A DNA stretch of 63,289 nucleotides, taken from positions 1 to 63,289 of the forward strand of contig JASFYI010000002.1 in the NCBI GenBank assembly GCA_030055515.1, in the 5' to 3' direction. Of the stretch, positions 45,039 through 54,949 are shown in pieces (position 1 is the stretch's first letter; each line of letters opens with the position of its first letter). The position numbers were made by a program, and so were the translations under genes. This DNA comes from Methanolinea sp. GTDB taxonomy: Archaea > Halobacteriota > Methanomicrobia > Methanomicrobiales > Methanospirillaceae. The notes beneath the pieces were generated by a model. It did no database searches and was not told the origin of the DNA. It saw nothing but the letters and a program-made list of their open reading frames with translations.

Positions 45039-48000
45039 TCACATGAAGTCGGCGAGGCCCTTCTGCTCGGACTTCTCGCGGCCGAACGTCGACTCTATCG
45101 CCATGTCGAGGACCGCGACCCTCTGGCGCGTGTAGTCCGAGACCCTGTACTTCTCGCATATCTCCCGCGAGACCTCGAGGTACTTCTTCACCGAACCCTC
45201 GTGCACCGTCGGGACGATGTTGCCGCCGCACCGGTTGCACTTCCCTGCAAGCGGCATCCGGCGGAAACTCGCGTTGCACTTCGTGCACCGGAACTTCTGC
45301 CGGGAGAACGCGGAGAGGTTCCCCATGAGGTCGCGGATGAAGTGGGTGGAGAGGACCCTCTCGGCCACGTCGTGCTCGTCCACCGCCCGTATCTTCTCGG
45401 CGAGCTCGAGCTCCCTGCGGAGCTTGTCGATCATCGACTTCTGCTCCGTGTACGTCGACTCGATGGGCCCCGCGGAGATGTCCGACGTGTCGTGCGTGAA
45501 CGAGAAGCCCTCGAGCTGCGCCGGTGTCCCGAGCCTCCTGCCCACCCTGTCGACGAGATCCTCGACCTCGCGCGGGTGCGCGTAACGCGCGGCGGCGAGG
45601 TAGAACTCGAGCGGGTACCCGCTGCCCACGTCGAGGTTGTGGCTCTCCTTGTCTATCTCGGCGGGGTCGAGCCGGGTCGTGAGGACGAGGGGTGCATCCA
45701 TCGTCCCGCCCCTCGTCTCGGGCAGGAACGTCCGCGAGAAGTTGATCAGCCCGTCGAGGAGGAGCATGATGCAGTCCTCGTCCCCGTCGCACTGCCCGGT
45801 GAAGATGCCGTTCGCGCAGACCGTGTGCTCGTCGGTCACCGTGAGGCAGTACACCCTCTCGTCCGGGCAGGGGACGATCTCCTTCCGGGCGACGTGGTCG
45901 GAGAGCACGTTCGTCCCCACCATCACGGGGACCGCGTCCCCCTCCTTCACCTCGACGGCCCTGACCTTCCTGAGGAAGCAGAGGTCCCACACGAGCATCG
46001 CATGGTCCGGCGTGACCGCGAGGGAGCGGCCCCCCCTCGTCTCGAACCTGACGAGCGCCGGGGGGGCACGGTGGACCGAGACCGACGTGACGCGGCGGAG
46101 GTGGGGCTTCCCCTCGATGTCCACGGTCCTCACGAGGAGGGTGGACCGGGGGTCCGAGTAGTACGTCCCGAGCCTGTCGATCCCGGGGCGCGAGAGGTCG
46201 AAGTTCTCGGCGACGATCTGGCGGATGGGCTTCTGGCTCCACTCCCTCCCGTCGAAGGTCTCGATGAGCGTGTCCCCGTAGAAGCAGTTCCGCCTCTTCG
46301 CCGCGTGGAAGAACGGGTGCGCGTACCCGACGTTTGCCCGCGTGAAACCCACGATGCGGGCGAGGACGCCCGCGCTCGTGTGGGGCGCAAGCCCGATGAC
46401 GAGGTGGCCGAGGAGGTCGTCCCTCGTCTCCACCTTGTAGAACGGGGGGAGGTCGTAGCACTTCACGAGGAGGTCGTCCACGAACTGGGCGACGCGGACC
46501 ATGTACTCGGCGCAGGAATCCGAGAGGAGGATGTCCTGGGGGCGGAGCTCGACGACCTGGTCCGGGGAGACGAGGGGCCTGCCCCCGGTGTCGGTCGCGT
46601 AGCCGAGTTCGCGCAACTTCTCGGGGGAGACCCCGATTTCCCTGGGCCTCACGTGGGTAAGGGGGAGGTCGATCATGTCGAACCTCACGGTGCCGTCCTT
46701 GAAGACGTAGATGTCCCTCGCGGCGCGGAGGATGCCCTTCTCGATCGGCTCGACCGATTTTTCGCGCGAGATGAGGCCGCGCACGCCCTTCACGAGCGCA
46801 ATCCCGCTCTCGCGGAGGGAGAGCCTCTCCACCGCCTGCAGGTACTCCTGCTTCACGTTGAGCGTCGTGGTGGTCGCGCAGCTCGCGGGGACGTGGCAGG
46901 CCGGGCAGGTCCCGTTCCCGACCTCCCTCCGGCACCGCGGGCAGGAGTACACGGGTTCCGTGTGGGCGCCGCACGTGCACATGTTCCGGAAGGTCTCCGC
47001 GCCGCAGGACGGGCACCTGCGCCTCCCCGTCTCGACCGTGATGATCCCGCCGTCCATGTTCGGCTGCGGGGCGTGGTTCTGGGCCTCCTGGAAAGAGCGC
47101 CTGCTCCCTCCCGCCTCCCCGAGCGGGAAGAGGCCGTGGGGCGGGGGATTCATCTTGCGGGGCCGGGACTTGCCCGGCCGGCCCATGCGGCCCCCTATCC
47201 TCGTCCCCGCCCGCGACCTCATGGGGAACCCCGAGAGGTGGCTCGCGAGGGCGAGGGCATCGCACCCGGGGGGTGCCGTCTCCCACACGGGGCGCTTCGA
47301 GAGCCTGATGTCGAGGCCGAGGCACGCGATGAAGACGAGGTAGTCGCTGATGCAGATCTGCCCCTCCCTCACCCTGTGGGGGAGGAGGATCTCCTCGAGG
47401 AGGTACTTTATGCGCGGGTCGGGCGGGAGGACGAGGATGCCGTGCCGGATCTCCCCCTTCCCGGAGACGTAGTCGGAAAGTTCCCGCAGATCGGAGGGCG
47501 TGATGTCGTCCCAGAGGTACGTGAAGTCCGGGTGGAGGAACGCCCCCTCGAAGCAGAGGGCAATCGCCTCCTCCTCTGTCCGCGGGTACCCCTTCCCCCC
47601 CTCCTGCACCCACCACTCGTGGCAGTACGCGGGCGGGACGAGCGGGTGGTTGTTCTCGAGGAACTCGCCGTACCCGATGAGTATCTCGCCGACGTCGAGC
47701 ACGAGCTCGACCTCGTCCTTCAGCTGGACCGCGAGCGCGGCGTCGTCGATCCGGAGGACGTCGCCGTTCCTGAGCCGGACAGTCGGTCCCTGTATCGTGT
47801 CCACCGGGACGATCCCGGCTGCCTTCCCGGGCCGCTCGATCTTCATCTGCGTCCCGACGGCAAGGTAGTCGCCGAGGATGTGCATGGTCGCGGGGGAGAG
47901 GCCCGCCGCCGCGAGCCCCGTGTTCCGGGAACGGCCGTACCGGAGCCGAAACCCGCCCTTCCGCATGGGGTAGGCGAAGACCGGCCTCCCCCCGATGAGG

Positions 48001-48902
48001 TCGCGGAGGTACTTGTCCCGCGGGGCGATCGCGCCCCCTTCCTCCGCCCCGCCCGGTTTCGTCGCGACACTGGTGAGGTCCTCGAGCCAGTCCCACCCGT
48101 CCATCGAGAGGGCGCGGACGTGACGGAGGATCTTGGGCGCCTTGAGCGCGAGTCCTTCCGCGATGACGAGCGCCATCCCGCCCCTGACCGCGTTCGTCTC
48201 CACGCGCTCGAGGTTCCGGTACCCGCTCACCTCCTCTTGCTCCGTCCCCTCGCCGTCGATGCAGACCGGGCAGTTCCTGACGATGAGGCGGATCTCGTCG
48301 TCCGAGGGGAGGTACTGGAGGTTCATGATCGCGTTGTACTGGCGGATCTCCTCGATGTACCGCTCCACCTCCTCGGGCCGCGGGATGTACCGGTTCATCC
48401 CGAGTTCCCGCCGGACGAAGTCGCCGACGAGGACCGAGAGTGCCTGTGCCGTTCCTCCCGCGCTCCGGATCGGGCCGGCGTAGTAGATCTTCAGGTACTC
48501 GGTGCCGTCGTCGTTCCTCCCTGTCCCCACCTTCGCGATCCCTTCCGTCGGCGCGGCGACGACGCCCTCTGTGAGGATCGCCATCGCGGTCCGGATGGCG
48601 CGGTCGAGCACCTCCTCGCGGCTCTTCTCCCCGAACCGCCGCTGGACGAAATCGAGCCCGATGCGGAGTGCGGCCTCCTCCCGCGAGACCTCCCCCTCGA
48701 GTTCCCTGATCCGGTCGGCGAGCCCCGGGATCCCGAGGAGGGCCTCCACCCGCTCCGCGAGGTCGTGCGCGACCGGGATCTCGACGTGCGTTCGCGGGTC
48801 GATGCCCTTCTCCCTCGCCCTCCTCGCGACCTCCATCGCCCGGGAAAGCCCGTCCTGGAGCCTCCCGATGTACTCCTCCATCGACGGCGAGCAGTGGAAC
48901 AT
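45039..48902 (-). CDS. polC: DNA polymerase D large subunit DP2, interrupted by a mini-intein
   Basis: 1287 codons from ATG 48902 (start [18 protein letters not shown]); an in-frame extension to 48989 is not family-like. DP2 segments include [60 protein letters not shown], Cys-rich zinc sites ([29 protein letters not shown]), and near the end [20 protein letters not shown]. It is the catalytic subunit of the euryarchaeal replicative polymerase PolD, working with the small subunit DP1, not seen here. A 165-residue intein (residues 873-1037) splits the active-site motif NCDGDED; the spliced protein would be 1122 residues. Confidence 0.96.
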   Translation of the reverse strand: MFHCSPSMEEYIGRLQDGLSRAMEVARRAREKGIDPRTHVEIPVAHDLAERVEALLGIPGLADRIRELEGEVSREEAALRIGLDFVQRRFGEKSREEVLDRAIRTAMAILTEGVVAAPTEGIAKVGTGRNDDGTEYLKIYYAGPIRSAGGTAQALSVLVGDFVRRELGMNRYIPRPEEVERYIEEIRQYNAIMNLQYLPSDDEIRLIVRNCPVCIDGEGTEQEEVSGYRNLERVETNAVRGGMALVIAEGLALKAPKILRHVRALSMDGWDWLEDLTSVATKPGGAEEGGAIAPRDKYLRDLIGGRPVFAYPMRKGGFRLRYGRSRNTGLAAAGLSPATMHILGDYLAVGTQMKIERPGKAAGIVPVDTIQGPTVRLRNGDVLRIDDAALAVQLKDEVELVLDVGEILIGYGEFLENNHPLVPPAYCHEWWVQEGGKGYPRTEEEAIALCFEGAFLHPDFTYLWDDITPSDLRELSDYVSGKGEIRHGILVLPPDPRIKYLLEEILLPHRVREGQICISDYLVFIACLGLDIRLSKRPVWETAPPGCDALALASHLSGFPMRSRAGTRIGGRMGRPGKSRPRKMNPPPHGLFPLGEAGGSRRSFQEAQNHAPQPNMDGGIITVETGRRRCPSCGAETFRNMCTCGAHTEPVYSCPRCRREVGNGTCPACHVPASCATTTTLNVKQEYLQAVERLSLRESGIALVKGVRGLISREKSVEPIEKGILRAARDIYVFKDGTVRFDMIDLPLTHVRPREIGVSPEKLRELGYATDTGGRPLVSPDQVVELRPQDILLSDSCAEYMVRVAQFVDDLLVKCYDLPPFYKVETRDDLLGHLVIGLAPHTSAGVLARIVGFTRANVGYAHPFFHAAKRRNCFYGDTLIETFDGREWSQKPIRQIVAENFDLSRPGIDRLGTYYSDPRSTLLVRTVDIEGKPHLRRVTSVSVHRAPPALVRFETRGGRSLAVTPDHAMLVWDLCFLRKVRAVEVKEGDAVPVMVGTNVLSDHVARKEIVPCPDERVYCLTVTDEHTVCANGIFTGQCDGDEDCIMLLLDGLINFSRTFLPETRGGTMDAPLVLTTRLDPAEIDKESHNLDVGSGYPLEFYLAAARYAHPREVEDLVDRVGRRLGTPAQLEGFSFTHDTSDISAGPIESTYTEQKSMIDKLRRELELAEKIRAVDEHDVAERVLSTHFIRDLMGNLSAFSRQKFRCTKCNASFRRMPLAGKCNRCGGNIVPTVHEGSVKKYLEVSREICEKYRVSDYTRQRVAVLDMAIESTFGREKSEQKGLADFM
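45792..46286 (-). other. Mini-intein in polC (165 residues, C-terminal Gln)
   Basis: The intein starts at Cys in [14 protein letters not shown] (block A) after extein KRRN. Block B is [14 protein letters not shown], block F is [16 protein letters not shown], and block G ends IFTGQ, followed by the +1 Cys of CDGDED. The last residue is Gln rather than the usual Asn, and the penultimate is Gly rather than His. No homing endonuclease domain is present (165 residues is the size of a splicing-only intein). The site is the conserved DNA-binding/catalytic motif of DP2, as for other euryarchaeal PolII inteins. Splicing with a C-terminal Gln has been reported for a Pyrococcus PolII intein. Confidence 0.92.
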
Positions 48903-48985
48903 CACGATAATCCTCCCCGCCGGGGGACTTATCCCTTCGGATTCCTCTGCGGCGGGGCGGGGAGGACCGGCGCGGCGTGCGGGGT

Positions 48986-49489
48986 TCACTCGCCGGTCTC
49001 GGAGAGGAGCGCGCTTATCCCCTCCTCGCCCATCTGCCAGAGGACGAGTGCAGCGTACCGGCGCATCTCGGGGTCCGGCGAGGAGAGCTCGCGGCGGAGG
49101 ACGTCGACCGCGGGCTTCCCCGCCCTGCAGAGGGCCTCGGCGAAGAACCCGCGGGCGGAAGGGTCACCCGTCTTCAGGGCTTCAACAAGGAGCCGGACGG
49201 CAGGCTCGCCGATGTGGCCCAGCGCGGCGGCCGCGTACTTCCTGAAGCGGGTATCGGGGTTCCGGAGGATGGCCGCGATGAGGGGCCCGACGCTCGGCGC
49301 CCCGATCCGCGCGAGGGCGACTGCTGCGTACCAGCGCGCGTCGTCCTCTCCTGCCCGCTCGAGGAGACCGACGAGGGGCGAGACGGCAGGTGCACCCTCT
49401 GCCGCGAGCGCCGCGACCGCCCTCCTCCTCGCCGGGAGGTCGCCCGTCGCGATCTCCGCGAGCAGTTCCCCGATCTCCTCCTCCCTCAC
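48986..49489 (-). CDS. HEAT-repeat protein
   Basis: About 167 residues from GTG 49489, which overlaps the MscS stop (GTGA). Repeats include [40 protein letters not shown] and [20 protein letters not shown], spaced by about 31 residues in the PBS-lyase HEAT pattern. The translational overlap ties it to the mechanosensitive channel. Function unknown; a scaffold role is likely. Confidence 0.85.
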   Translation of the reverse strand: MREEEIGELLAEIATGDLPARRRAVAALAAEGAPAVSPLVGLLERAGEDDARWYAAVALARIGAPSVGPLIAAILRNPDTRFRKYAAAALGHIGEPAVRLLVEALKTGDPSARGFFAEALCRAGKPAVDVLRRELSSPDPEMRRYAALVLWQMGEEGISALLSETGE

Positions 49490-50334
49490 CCACCCATCTC
49501 CCCAGGCTCGGCCCGCGCCACCTCGATTCTCGCGCCCGGCGCGAGGGTGACGACCCTCTGGGGGAAGGGGATCTCGATCCCCGCCTCCTCGAGCGCCTCC
49601 TTGATCGCCCAGAGCATCTCTGTCCTCACCGACCACCAGACCCGGGAGGGAGCCCACACGTGGACGCGGATGACCACGCTCGACTCCGCGAGGGTGTCGA
49701 CGAAGACGCTTGGGGAGGGGTGGGCGAGCACGAAGGGGTGGGCATCGAGGAGCTTCCGGATGATGCGGATCGCTTCCCCGGCATCCGCGCGGTAGCTGAT
49801 CCCGATCGTGTACTCGAACCTCCGCGCGACGTTGGCCACGTAGTTCGTGATCTCGGACGTGAACACCTTCTCGTTGGGGACGCGGACGTAGACGCCGTCG
49901 TACGTCTTGAGGATCGTCGAGAGGACGCGGATCTGCTCGACCGTCCCCGAGATCCCGCCGATCGAGACGTTGTCCCCCGGTTTCATCGGTCGCTCCGCGA
50001 TGATGAAGAGGCCCGAGCCGAAGTTCGAGACGAGCCTCTGGCTCGCGAACGCGGCGACGAGACCGATCGTCCCGCCGACGACGAGCATGTCCGCGACGTT
50101 GATGTCGAAGCTCGGGAGCGCGGCGTAGACCCCGAGCACGACGATCCCGGCCTGTATCACGGTGACGAGCTTGTCCAGCTCCGCGGCATCGACGCGGTCA
50201 CCGAGGATCTTCTTGAGGTACACACCGACGAGGCGGGAGATGATGAGGACGACGAGGACCGCGACACCGAAGACGAGGAGGTCGAGGATCGTCACGGAGC
50301 CGAAGACAGGGGCCGAGAGCGACTCGGGGATCAT
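49486..50334 (-). CDS. mscS: MscS-family mechanosensitive channel
   Basis: 282 residues with TM helices at about 15-35 and 55-100, including the pore-type helix VGGTIGLVAAFASQRLVSNF and the conserved GSGLFIIAERPMKPGDNV followed by the beta domain VEQIRVLSTILKTYDGVYVR. It releases osmolytes when membrane tension rises. It starts 8 nt after the DUF432 gene stop and overlaps the HEAT gene, so DUF432, MscS and HEAT form one operon. Confidence 0.92.
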   Translation of the reverse strand: MIPESLSAPVFGSVTILDLLVFGVAVLVVLIISRLVGVYLKKILGDRVDAAELDKLVTVIQAGIVVLGVYAALPSFDINVADMLVVGGTIGLVAAFASQRLVSNFGSGLFIIAERPMKPGDNVSIGGISGTVEQIRVLSTILKTYDGVYVRVPNEKVFTSEITNYVANVARRFEYTIGISYRADAGEAIRIIRKLLDAHPFVLAHPSPSVFVDTLAESSVVIRVHVWAPSRVWWSVRTEMLWAIKEALEEAGIEIPFPQRVVTLAPGARIEVARAEPGEMGG

Positions 50335-50341
50335 CGGGCTT

Positions 50342-51052
50342 TCACTCCCCCACCCCGTATTCCATGAGGTAGCTCGGTTTTTCGGGAATGAGGCTCTTCT
50401 TCGTCGGGAATATCCTGAGTGCCTCCGCCATCCCCTCCGACGGGGGTGTCTTCTGCACCCACGTCTCGCCGAGGTGCCGCGAGTAGACCATCATCTCTGC
50501 AGAAATCACGGCGTGCGGGCCGTAGAAGATGCGGAACGACGGACTCTCGAAGACCGCGCGCGAGACCCACACCCAGTCCCTGCCCGTGTTCCTGATCGCG
50601 AGCGAGAGGATGCCCTCCCTGAGGGGATCGACCTCCGGCGGCCGGTCGTGCACGCGTGTCTCCACGTGCCGCGTGATCACGCCCTTCTCCGGCGTCCCGT
50701 AGAGCGAGTATTTGGGCGTGGCGAGCGAGAAGACGTCGATGAGCGTGTGGGAATCGCCCGTCCCGGAGAAGACACCTATCTCCACCGGGAATGTGAGGTA
50801 CACGGTCACCTCGGAGAGGGGCATCAGCGCGACGGGGGGGAAGTGGAACTCGACGGTCCCCGTGATCTCCTGGGGGAGGTTGACCGGTTCCACGGGGTTG
50901 ATGGTGATCTCCCCCTCCCGGAAACCGAGCGTCTTTTCCACCCGGCCGGCTGACGAGACCCGCTCGTACCTGGTGAACTGGCCGGCGGGCCTCGTCTCCA
51001 CCGACACGCCGCCTGCCTCGACGCGGAACGGTATCGTGTACCTGCCGAACAC
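50342..51052 (-). CDS. DUF432 family protein
   Basis: About 236 residues from GTG 51052 (VFGRYTIPFRVEAGGVSVET); the frame extends to 51121 but the extra residues are Arg-rich and not family-like. Later segments are VEFHFPPVALMPLSEVTVYL and TFPVEIGVFSGTGDSHTLID, a beta-rich fold typical of the archaeal DUF432 proteins. Its function is unknown. It is directly followed by MscS, so a role beside mechanosensitive channels is plausible. Confidence 0.78.
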   Translation of the reverse strand: MFGRYTIPFRVEAGGVSVETRPAGQFTRYERVSSAGRVEKTLGFREGEITINPVEPVNLPQEITGTVEFHFPPVALMPLSEVTVYLTFPVEIGVFSGTGDSHTLIDVFSLATPKYSLYGTPEKGVITRHVETRVHDRPPEVDPLREGILSLAIRNTGRDWVWVSRAVFESPSFRIFYGPHAVISAEMMVYSRHLGETWVQKTPPSEGMAEALRIFPTKKSLIPEKPSYLMEYGVGE

Positions 51053-51117
51053 AGGAAGATATCGGGTTCTCCGATGTGATATACCTGACCGCCCTCGCCG
51101 CCGCGGGAACCCGCGCG

Positions 51118-52305
51118 TCACGCGCCGGGGCGGGATTCCCCGCCGTCGCCCTGCTTCTCCCTTTCTCCCGGCCCGGTGACGGAGAGGATGATCTCCCGCG
51201 TCTCCTCGCCTGCCCCCGCGAGGAGGGGTTCAAATCCCCGCAGGAGCCTTTGGTTCGGGACTTCCCGCAGCGCGCCGGCGATTTCCTCCCTCGCGCCCGG
51301 GGATGCAGAGGAGAGGGAGTGGATGATGCGCCTGTACCCCTCCTCGCCGTGGTGCATCAGGGCATCGAGCGCGGCCGAGACGACCGCGCGGTCCGGGTCG
51401 GAGAGTGCCCTCTGGAGGTCGTCGAGGGCGTCGGGGTCGCGGATCTCCCGCAGCGCGGTGATTGCGCCCTTCCGGACGCGGGGGTTCCCCTGCGCGAGGG
51501 CGAGGCGGAGGAGGGGCGTTGCCCTCCTCCCGAACTCCCCGAGGGCGTAGGCAGCCCTGCTCTGGACGAACCTGTCGGGGTCGCCGAGGAGCTCGATGAG
51601 CGGGGGGATCGCGCGTTCGTCCCCTATCTCGCCCAGCGCGATCGCCGCCTTCCACCGGACGTCCTCGTCGGGGTGGTGGAGGATCCCGACGAGTGCGTCC
51701 ACGGCCGGAGCACCGATCCGGGCGAGGGCTTCCGCTGCCTCCCACCTCACCCCCGGGTGCCTGTCGCCGGCGAGTGCTTCCACGAGGGCGGGGACGGCCG
51801 ATGGTTCCCCTAGCTCCCCGAGCGCCTCTGCCGCCGCGTACTGGACGGCCGGGTCGGGGTGGCCGAGCGCGGAGAGGAGCCCCGCGACGTCCCCCTCGTC
51901 CCGCATCCTCGCCGGGTCGGGCCCCGAAAACCGCGCGAGGAGCGACCCGCGGTCCCCCGGGCGGCCGTGGCTCCCCCGCATTGTACATGAGACGAGGCCG
52001 ACGACGAGCGAGACCGCGACGAACATCCCCGCCCTCGCCGCGGGGTCCACCCCCACCATCCCCGAGAGGGCGTACGTGTCCCCGATGTAGAGCGCGGAGA
52101 GGAGGAGGCCGACGGTTATCCCGCGCACGCCGTACCACACGGCGGCGAGCACGATGGGGATGTAGAAGAAGTGCGTGTACACCGTCTCCATCCGGAGGAG
52201 AACGTGCGCGACGAGCTCGAGCGCGACCGCGAGGGAGACGAGGACCGCGAGGACCGCGGGCCGCGCGCGGCCGTCCCGGAGGGCGTGGAGGGGGGGAAAC
52301 CTCAT
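51118..52305 (-). CDS. Membrane-anchored HEAT-repeat protein
   Basis: 395 residues from ATG 52305. The N-terminal 130 residues carry about four TM helices (AVLAVLVSLAVALELVAHVL, HFFYIPIVLAAVWYGVRGIT), like the membrane sensor modules of methanogen histidine kinases. From about 150, HEAT repeats follow ([76 protein letters not shown]). The start overlaps the aconitase-X stop by four bases (ATGA). Sensor-to-HEAT fusions suggest a signalling scaffold; this is inference. Confidence 0.82.
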   Translation of the reverse strand: MRFPPLHALRDGRARPAVLAVLVSLAVALELVAHVLLRMETVYTHFFYIPIVLAAVWYGVRGITVGLLLSALYIGDTYALSGMVGVDPAARAGMFVAVSLVVGLVSCTMRGSHGRPGDRGSLLARFSGPDPARMRDEGDVAGLLSALGHPDPAVQYAAAEALGELGEPSAVPALVEALAGDRHPGVRWEAAEALARIGAPAVDALVGILHHPDEDVRWKAAIALGEIGDERAIPPLIELLGDPDRFVQSRAAYALGEFGRRATPLLRLALAQGNPRVRKGAITALREIRDPDALDDLQRALSDPDRAVVSAALDALMHHGEEGYRRIIHSLSSASPGAREEIAGALREVPNQRLLRGFEPLLAGAGEETREIILSVTGPGEREKQGDGGESRPGA

Positions 52306-53561
52306 CGAGGAGATGGGTGGCACGGTCCTCCGGATAAATCCTCCGGGGAACCGCGGGCGCGGGGCTCGCCGCGGGATCGCGCGGGCGCGGGGGAATCCTC
52401 CCCCGTCGCGACCCTCACGCATTCCTCCGTCGTCCCGAGGCGGACGGCCGCGCCGCACATGTCGGGGACGTACGCGAACGCCTTGCCGGAGTTCACCATG
52501 ATGGCGGCAAACCGCTCCAGCGCGGGCGAGACGACCATGCAGGTATCGGCGTAGATGCGGGCACCGCTCGCCCTGATCGCGGCGACCTCCTTTCCGTGCC
52601 TCTCGATCACGTCCCTCGACGCGAAGACGAACGTGGGGATCTTCACCCTCTTGCCCGCAAGGAGCCGCGCGATCTCCCTAAGCTCCCCCGGCGAGCAGTG
52701 GGGACAGCCAAGTGCCACCGCGTCGACGGGGATACCGGTGAGGACCCGCTCGACCTCCCGCCTCTCCACCGTGATCACCTCGAGGTCCTCTCCCCGGAAA
52801 TCGAAGATGCGGGCCTCGGGCGTGACGCCGGCGACGTGGAAGAGCGCGACGGCCCCGGAGGCCGCCATCGCCGCGCCGAGCGCCTTGAGCCCGTCCACCG
52901 AGGGCGAGATCCCCAAAAAGAGCGGGATCCTGCCCCCGACGATCTTCCCCGCGTGGTACCCGAGTGCCCCGTAGAGCGCCGTGTCCTCCCGCGGGTCCCA
53001 GCCCTCGACCCTCACGGCGACCTGCGGCCGCCTGTTTCCGGGAAGGTGCAGGCCGTACTCCGGCGTCTTCCCGACGATCGCGGCGGCGAGGGCTCCCGGC
53101 CCGCCCTCGCGGTTCGTCCGCGCACCGATCACGGAGTTCGCGTACGCGACCGCGGAGGACTCGGACCACGCGAGGTGGTCGCCGAACCTCGTCTCGTAGA
53201 TGTAGTACGGGGTGCAGGTGCACTCGAGCGTCACGCCGAGCCTCCTGTAGGCCGCGATCACCTCCTCCTGCGCGCGGGCAAAGTCCTCGTCGATCCCCAT
53301 CTCCCTCCAGAGCACCCTGTCCATCCCCACGGGGTTGAGCACGGTCGGGACCGCGACCCTCGCGTCGAGCTGCTTCAGCCACTCGAGGCCCCACTTCCCG
53401 ATCGTCTTGTACGACGCGCCGCTCACCTGGGCGCTCTTTATCGGGATGAGCCGCTCCGCCCCGTAGACCTTCCCGAGGGCGACGAGGATCTCGAGCATCC
53501 TCGCCCGCGTCTCGCCCTGCTCCCCCGCGAGTATCGCCTCTTCGTCGGGCGAAAGCCTCAT
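52302..53561 (-). CDS. Phosphomevalonate dehydratase large subunit (aconitase X family)
   Basis: 419 residues from ATG 53561 (MRLSPDEEAILAGEQGE). Family segments are IPIKSAQVSGASYKTIGKWG, LECTCTPYYIYETRFGDHLA, the SESSAVAYANSVIGARTNRE substrate loop, LGCPHCSPGELREIARLLAG, and a C-terminal ADTCMVVSPA / NSGKAFAYVPDMCGA with Fe-S ligands. It dehydrates phosphomevalonate to trans-anhydromevalonate 5-phosphate in the archaeal modified mevalonate pathway, with a small subunit encoded elsewhere. ATGA overlaps at both ends tie it to the decarboxylase upstream and HEAT gene downstream. The last 30 residues are disordered and Pro/Arg-rich. Confidence 0.92.
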   Translation of the reverse strand: MRLSPDEEAILAGEQGETRARMLEILVALGKVYGAERLIPIKSAQVSGASYKTIGKWGLEWLKQLDARVAVPTVLNPVGMDRVLWREMGIDEDFARAQEEVIAAYRRLGVTLECTCTPYYIYETRFGDHLAWSESSAVAYANSVIGARTNREGGPGALAAAIVGKTPEYGLHLPGNRRPQVAVRVEGWDPREDTALYGALGYHAGKIVGGRIPLFLGISPSVDGLKALGAAMAASGAVALFHVAGVTPEARIFDFRGEDLEVITVERREVERVLTGIPVDAVALGCPHCSPGELREIARLLAGKRVKIPTFVFASRDVIERHGKEVAAIRASGARIYADTCMVVSPALERFAAIMVNSGKAFAYVPDMCGAAVRLGTTEECVRVATGEDSPAPARSRGEPRARGSPEDLSGGPCHPSPR

Positions 53562-54823
53562 CCAGATCCTTCCCACGTCGCCCGCAGGAACTCCTCTTCC
53601 CGGCCGAGGTCCATCGTCGCGTCCACCCCGACCTTCACGTTCGTCCCGTCAGCGAGCCTGCAGGGATCGAGCGACGAGCCCCGGGCACCGGGGATCACGA
53701 GGATGTCCCTGTCGCCCCGGACCCGCGTCGCGAGCGCGTACTCGACCTCGGAGGGGTCGGCGGGGTCGATGTCCTCGTCCACCACGACCACGTGCTTGAG
53801 GGACGTGTGGGCCGAAAACGCCGCGAGGATCGCGTTCTTCCCGTCCCCCTGCGTGTTCTTCCTCACCTGGACGACGGCGTGGAAGTACCCGCAGCCGCCC
53901 GTGGTGAGCACGACGTTCCGGACGGTCGTCACCGCGGAGACGGCGCGGAAGATGACAGGCTCGTAGGGTACCCCCATCAGGACCCTGTGCTCGTTTCCGC
54001 CCGGGAGGATGCTGTGGTAGACAGGGTCCGGCCGGGTGTACATCCCCGTGAACCGGATGACGGGCTGGATCCTCACGCTGTCGTACGTCCCCGTGATGTC
54101 CACGAAAGGCCCCTCCTCGGCGGTCTCTGCCCCAATGTACCCCTCGAGCACGATCTCTGCCTCGGGCACGTCAACGCCGTTCCGGCACCGGTGCACCCTC
54201 ACCTCCCCGCCGAGGAGCTCGGCCGCGAACGGGAGTTCCTTCCCCTCCGGGACCCTCGTGCAGCTCGCGAACATGACCGCGGGGTGGACACCGATCGCGA
54301 CCGCGACGGGGAGGACGTCGCCCGCGCGGAGGGCCTCGCGGTGCATCACGTACGTGTGCCGCCCCTCGACGAGCCGCGCCGCCACCCTGTCGGGGCCGAG
54401 CACGAGCATCCTGTGGACGGACGCGTTCTCGACGCCGTTCCACTTGGAAAAGACGATGCCTGCCGTGATGTAACGCCCCGCGTCGCGCGGGAAGAACTTC
54501 ATGACCGGGAGGCGGGAGAGGTCGGCCTCCCCCATGGGGAGCGCATAATCCCTCACGACCTCCCCCTCGTACGTCGCGCGGGCGAGCCTCCGCGCGATCT
54601 CCCCCTCCTCCATTCCGAGCGCGAGGGCGAGGGCCCCCCTTGAGGCCGTGACGTTCATGACGGCCCGTCCCCCGGGGAGGTCGTGGAAGAAGAGGACCTT
54701 GTCCGTCCTGCTCGCCATCCGGGGAGCACCGAACTCTCCGGGGGGGCGCTCCTCGACGTCGATCACCCCGTCCCTCTCCCTCATCGTCTCAATGAACCCG
54801 CGCAGCGTGCTCCCGCCGTCCAT
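53558..54823 (-). CDS. Anhydromevalonate phosphate decarboxylase (UbiD family)
   Basis: 421 residues of the UbiD decarboxylase family from ATG 54823 (MDGGSTLRGFIETMRERDGV). Family segments include VLFFHDLPGGRAVMNVTASR, MKFFPRDAGRYITAGIVFSK, MYTRPDPVYHSILPGGNEHR and VVVVDEDIDPADPSEVEYAL, and the start has the usual ERDG. Next to aconitase X this is the archaeal trans-anhydromevalonate 5-phosphate decarboxylase that forms isopentenyl phosphate. Family members need prenylated FMN supplied by a UbiX-type enzyme, not seen here. The stop overlaps the next ATG (ATGA). Confidence 0.92.
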   Translation of the reverse strand: MDGGSTLRGFIETMRERDGVIDVEERPPGEFGAPRMASRTDKVLFFHDLPGGRAVMNVTASRGALALALGMEEGEIARRLARATYEGEVVRDYALPMGEADLSRLPVMKFFPRDAGRYITAGIVFSKWNGVENASVHRMLVLGPDRVAARLVEGRHTYVMHREALRAGDVLPVAVAIGVHPAVMFASCTRVPEGKELPFAAELLGGEVRVHRCRNGVDVPEAEIVLEGYIGAETAEEGPFVDITGTYDSVRIQPVIRFTGMYTRPDPVYHSILPGGNEHRVLMGVPYEPVIFRAVSAVTTVRNVVLTTGGCGYFHAVVQVRKNTQGDGKNAILAAFSAHTSLKHVVVVDEDIDPADPSEVEYALATRVRGDRDILVIPGARGSSLDPCRLADGTNVKVGVDATMDLGREEEFLRATWEGSG

Positions 54824-54949
54824 GCGTGTAGGTGTGCCCTTCCGCCAGATAAAACCTCCAAGCACGCGGCCCGGGATTCCGGGGACGCCCCTTTCCCAAT
54901 AGCGCGCGGGTGCTCCCCCGGGGATGCCCGTGCCCGTCGTTCACGCGTG

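Noticed and set aside
44962-48096. 1044-codon minus-strand frame within polC
   Set aside because: It is out of frame with polC and has no recognisable motif, while the polC frame contains all DP2 and intein motifs.
44781-49550. 1589-codon open frame on the plus strand
   Set aside because: It covers the tRNA, polC and the HEAT gene on the opposite strand. Its product is a low-complexity Arg/Glu/Val/Pro shadow of polC.
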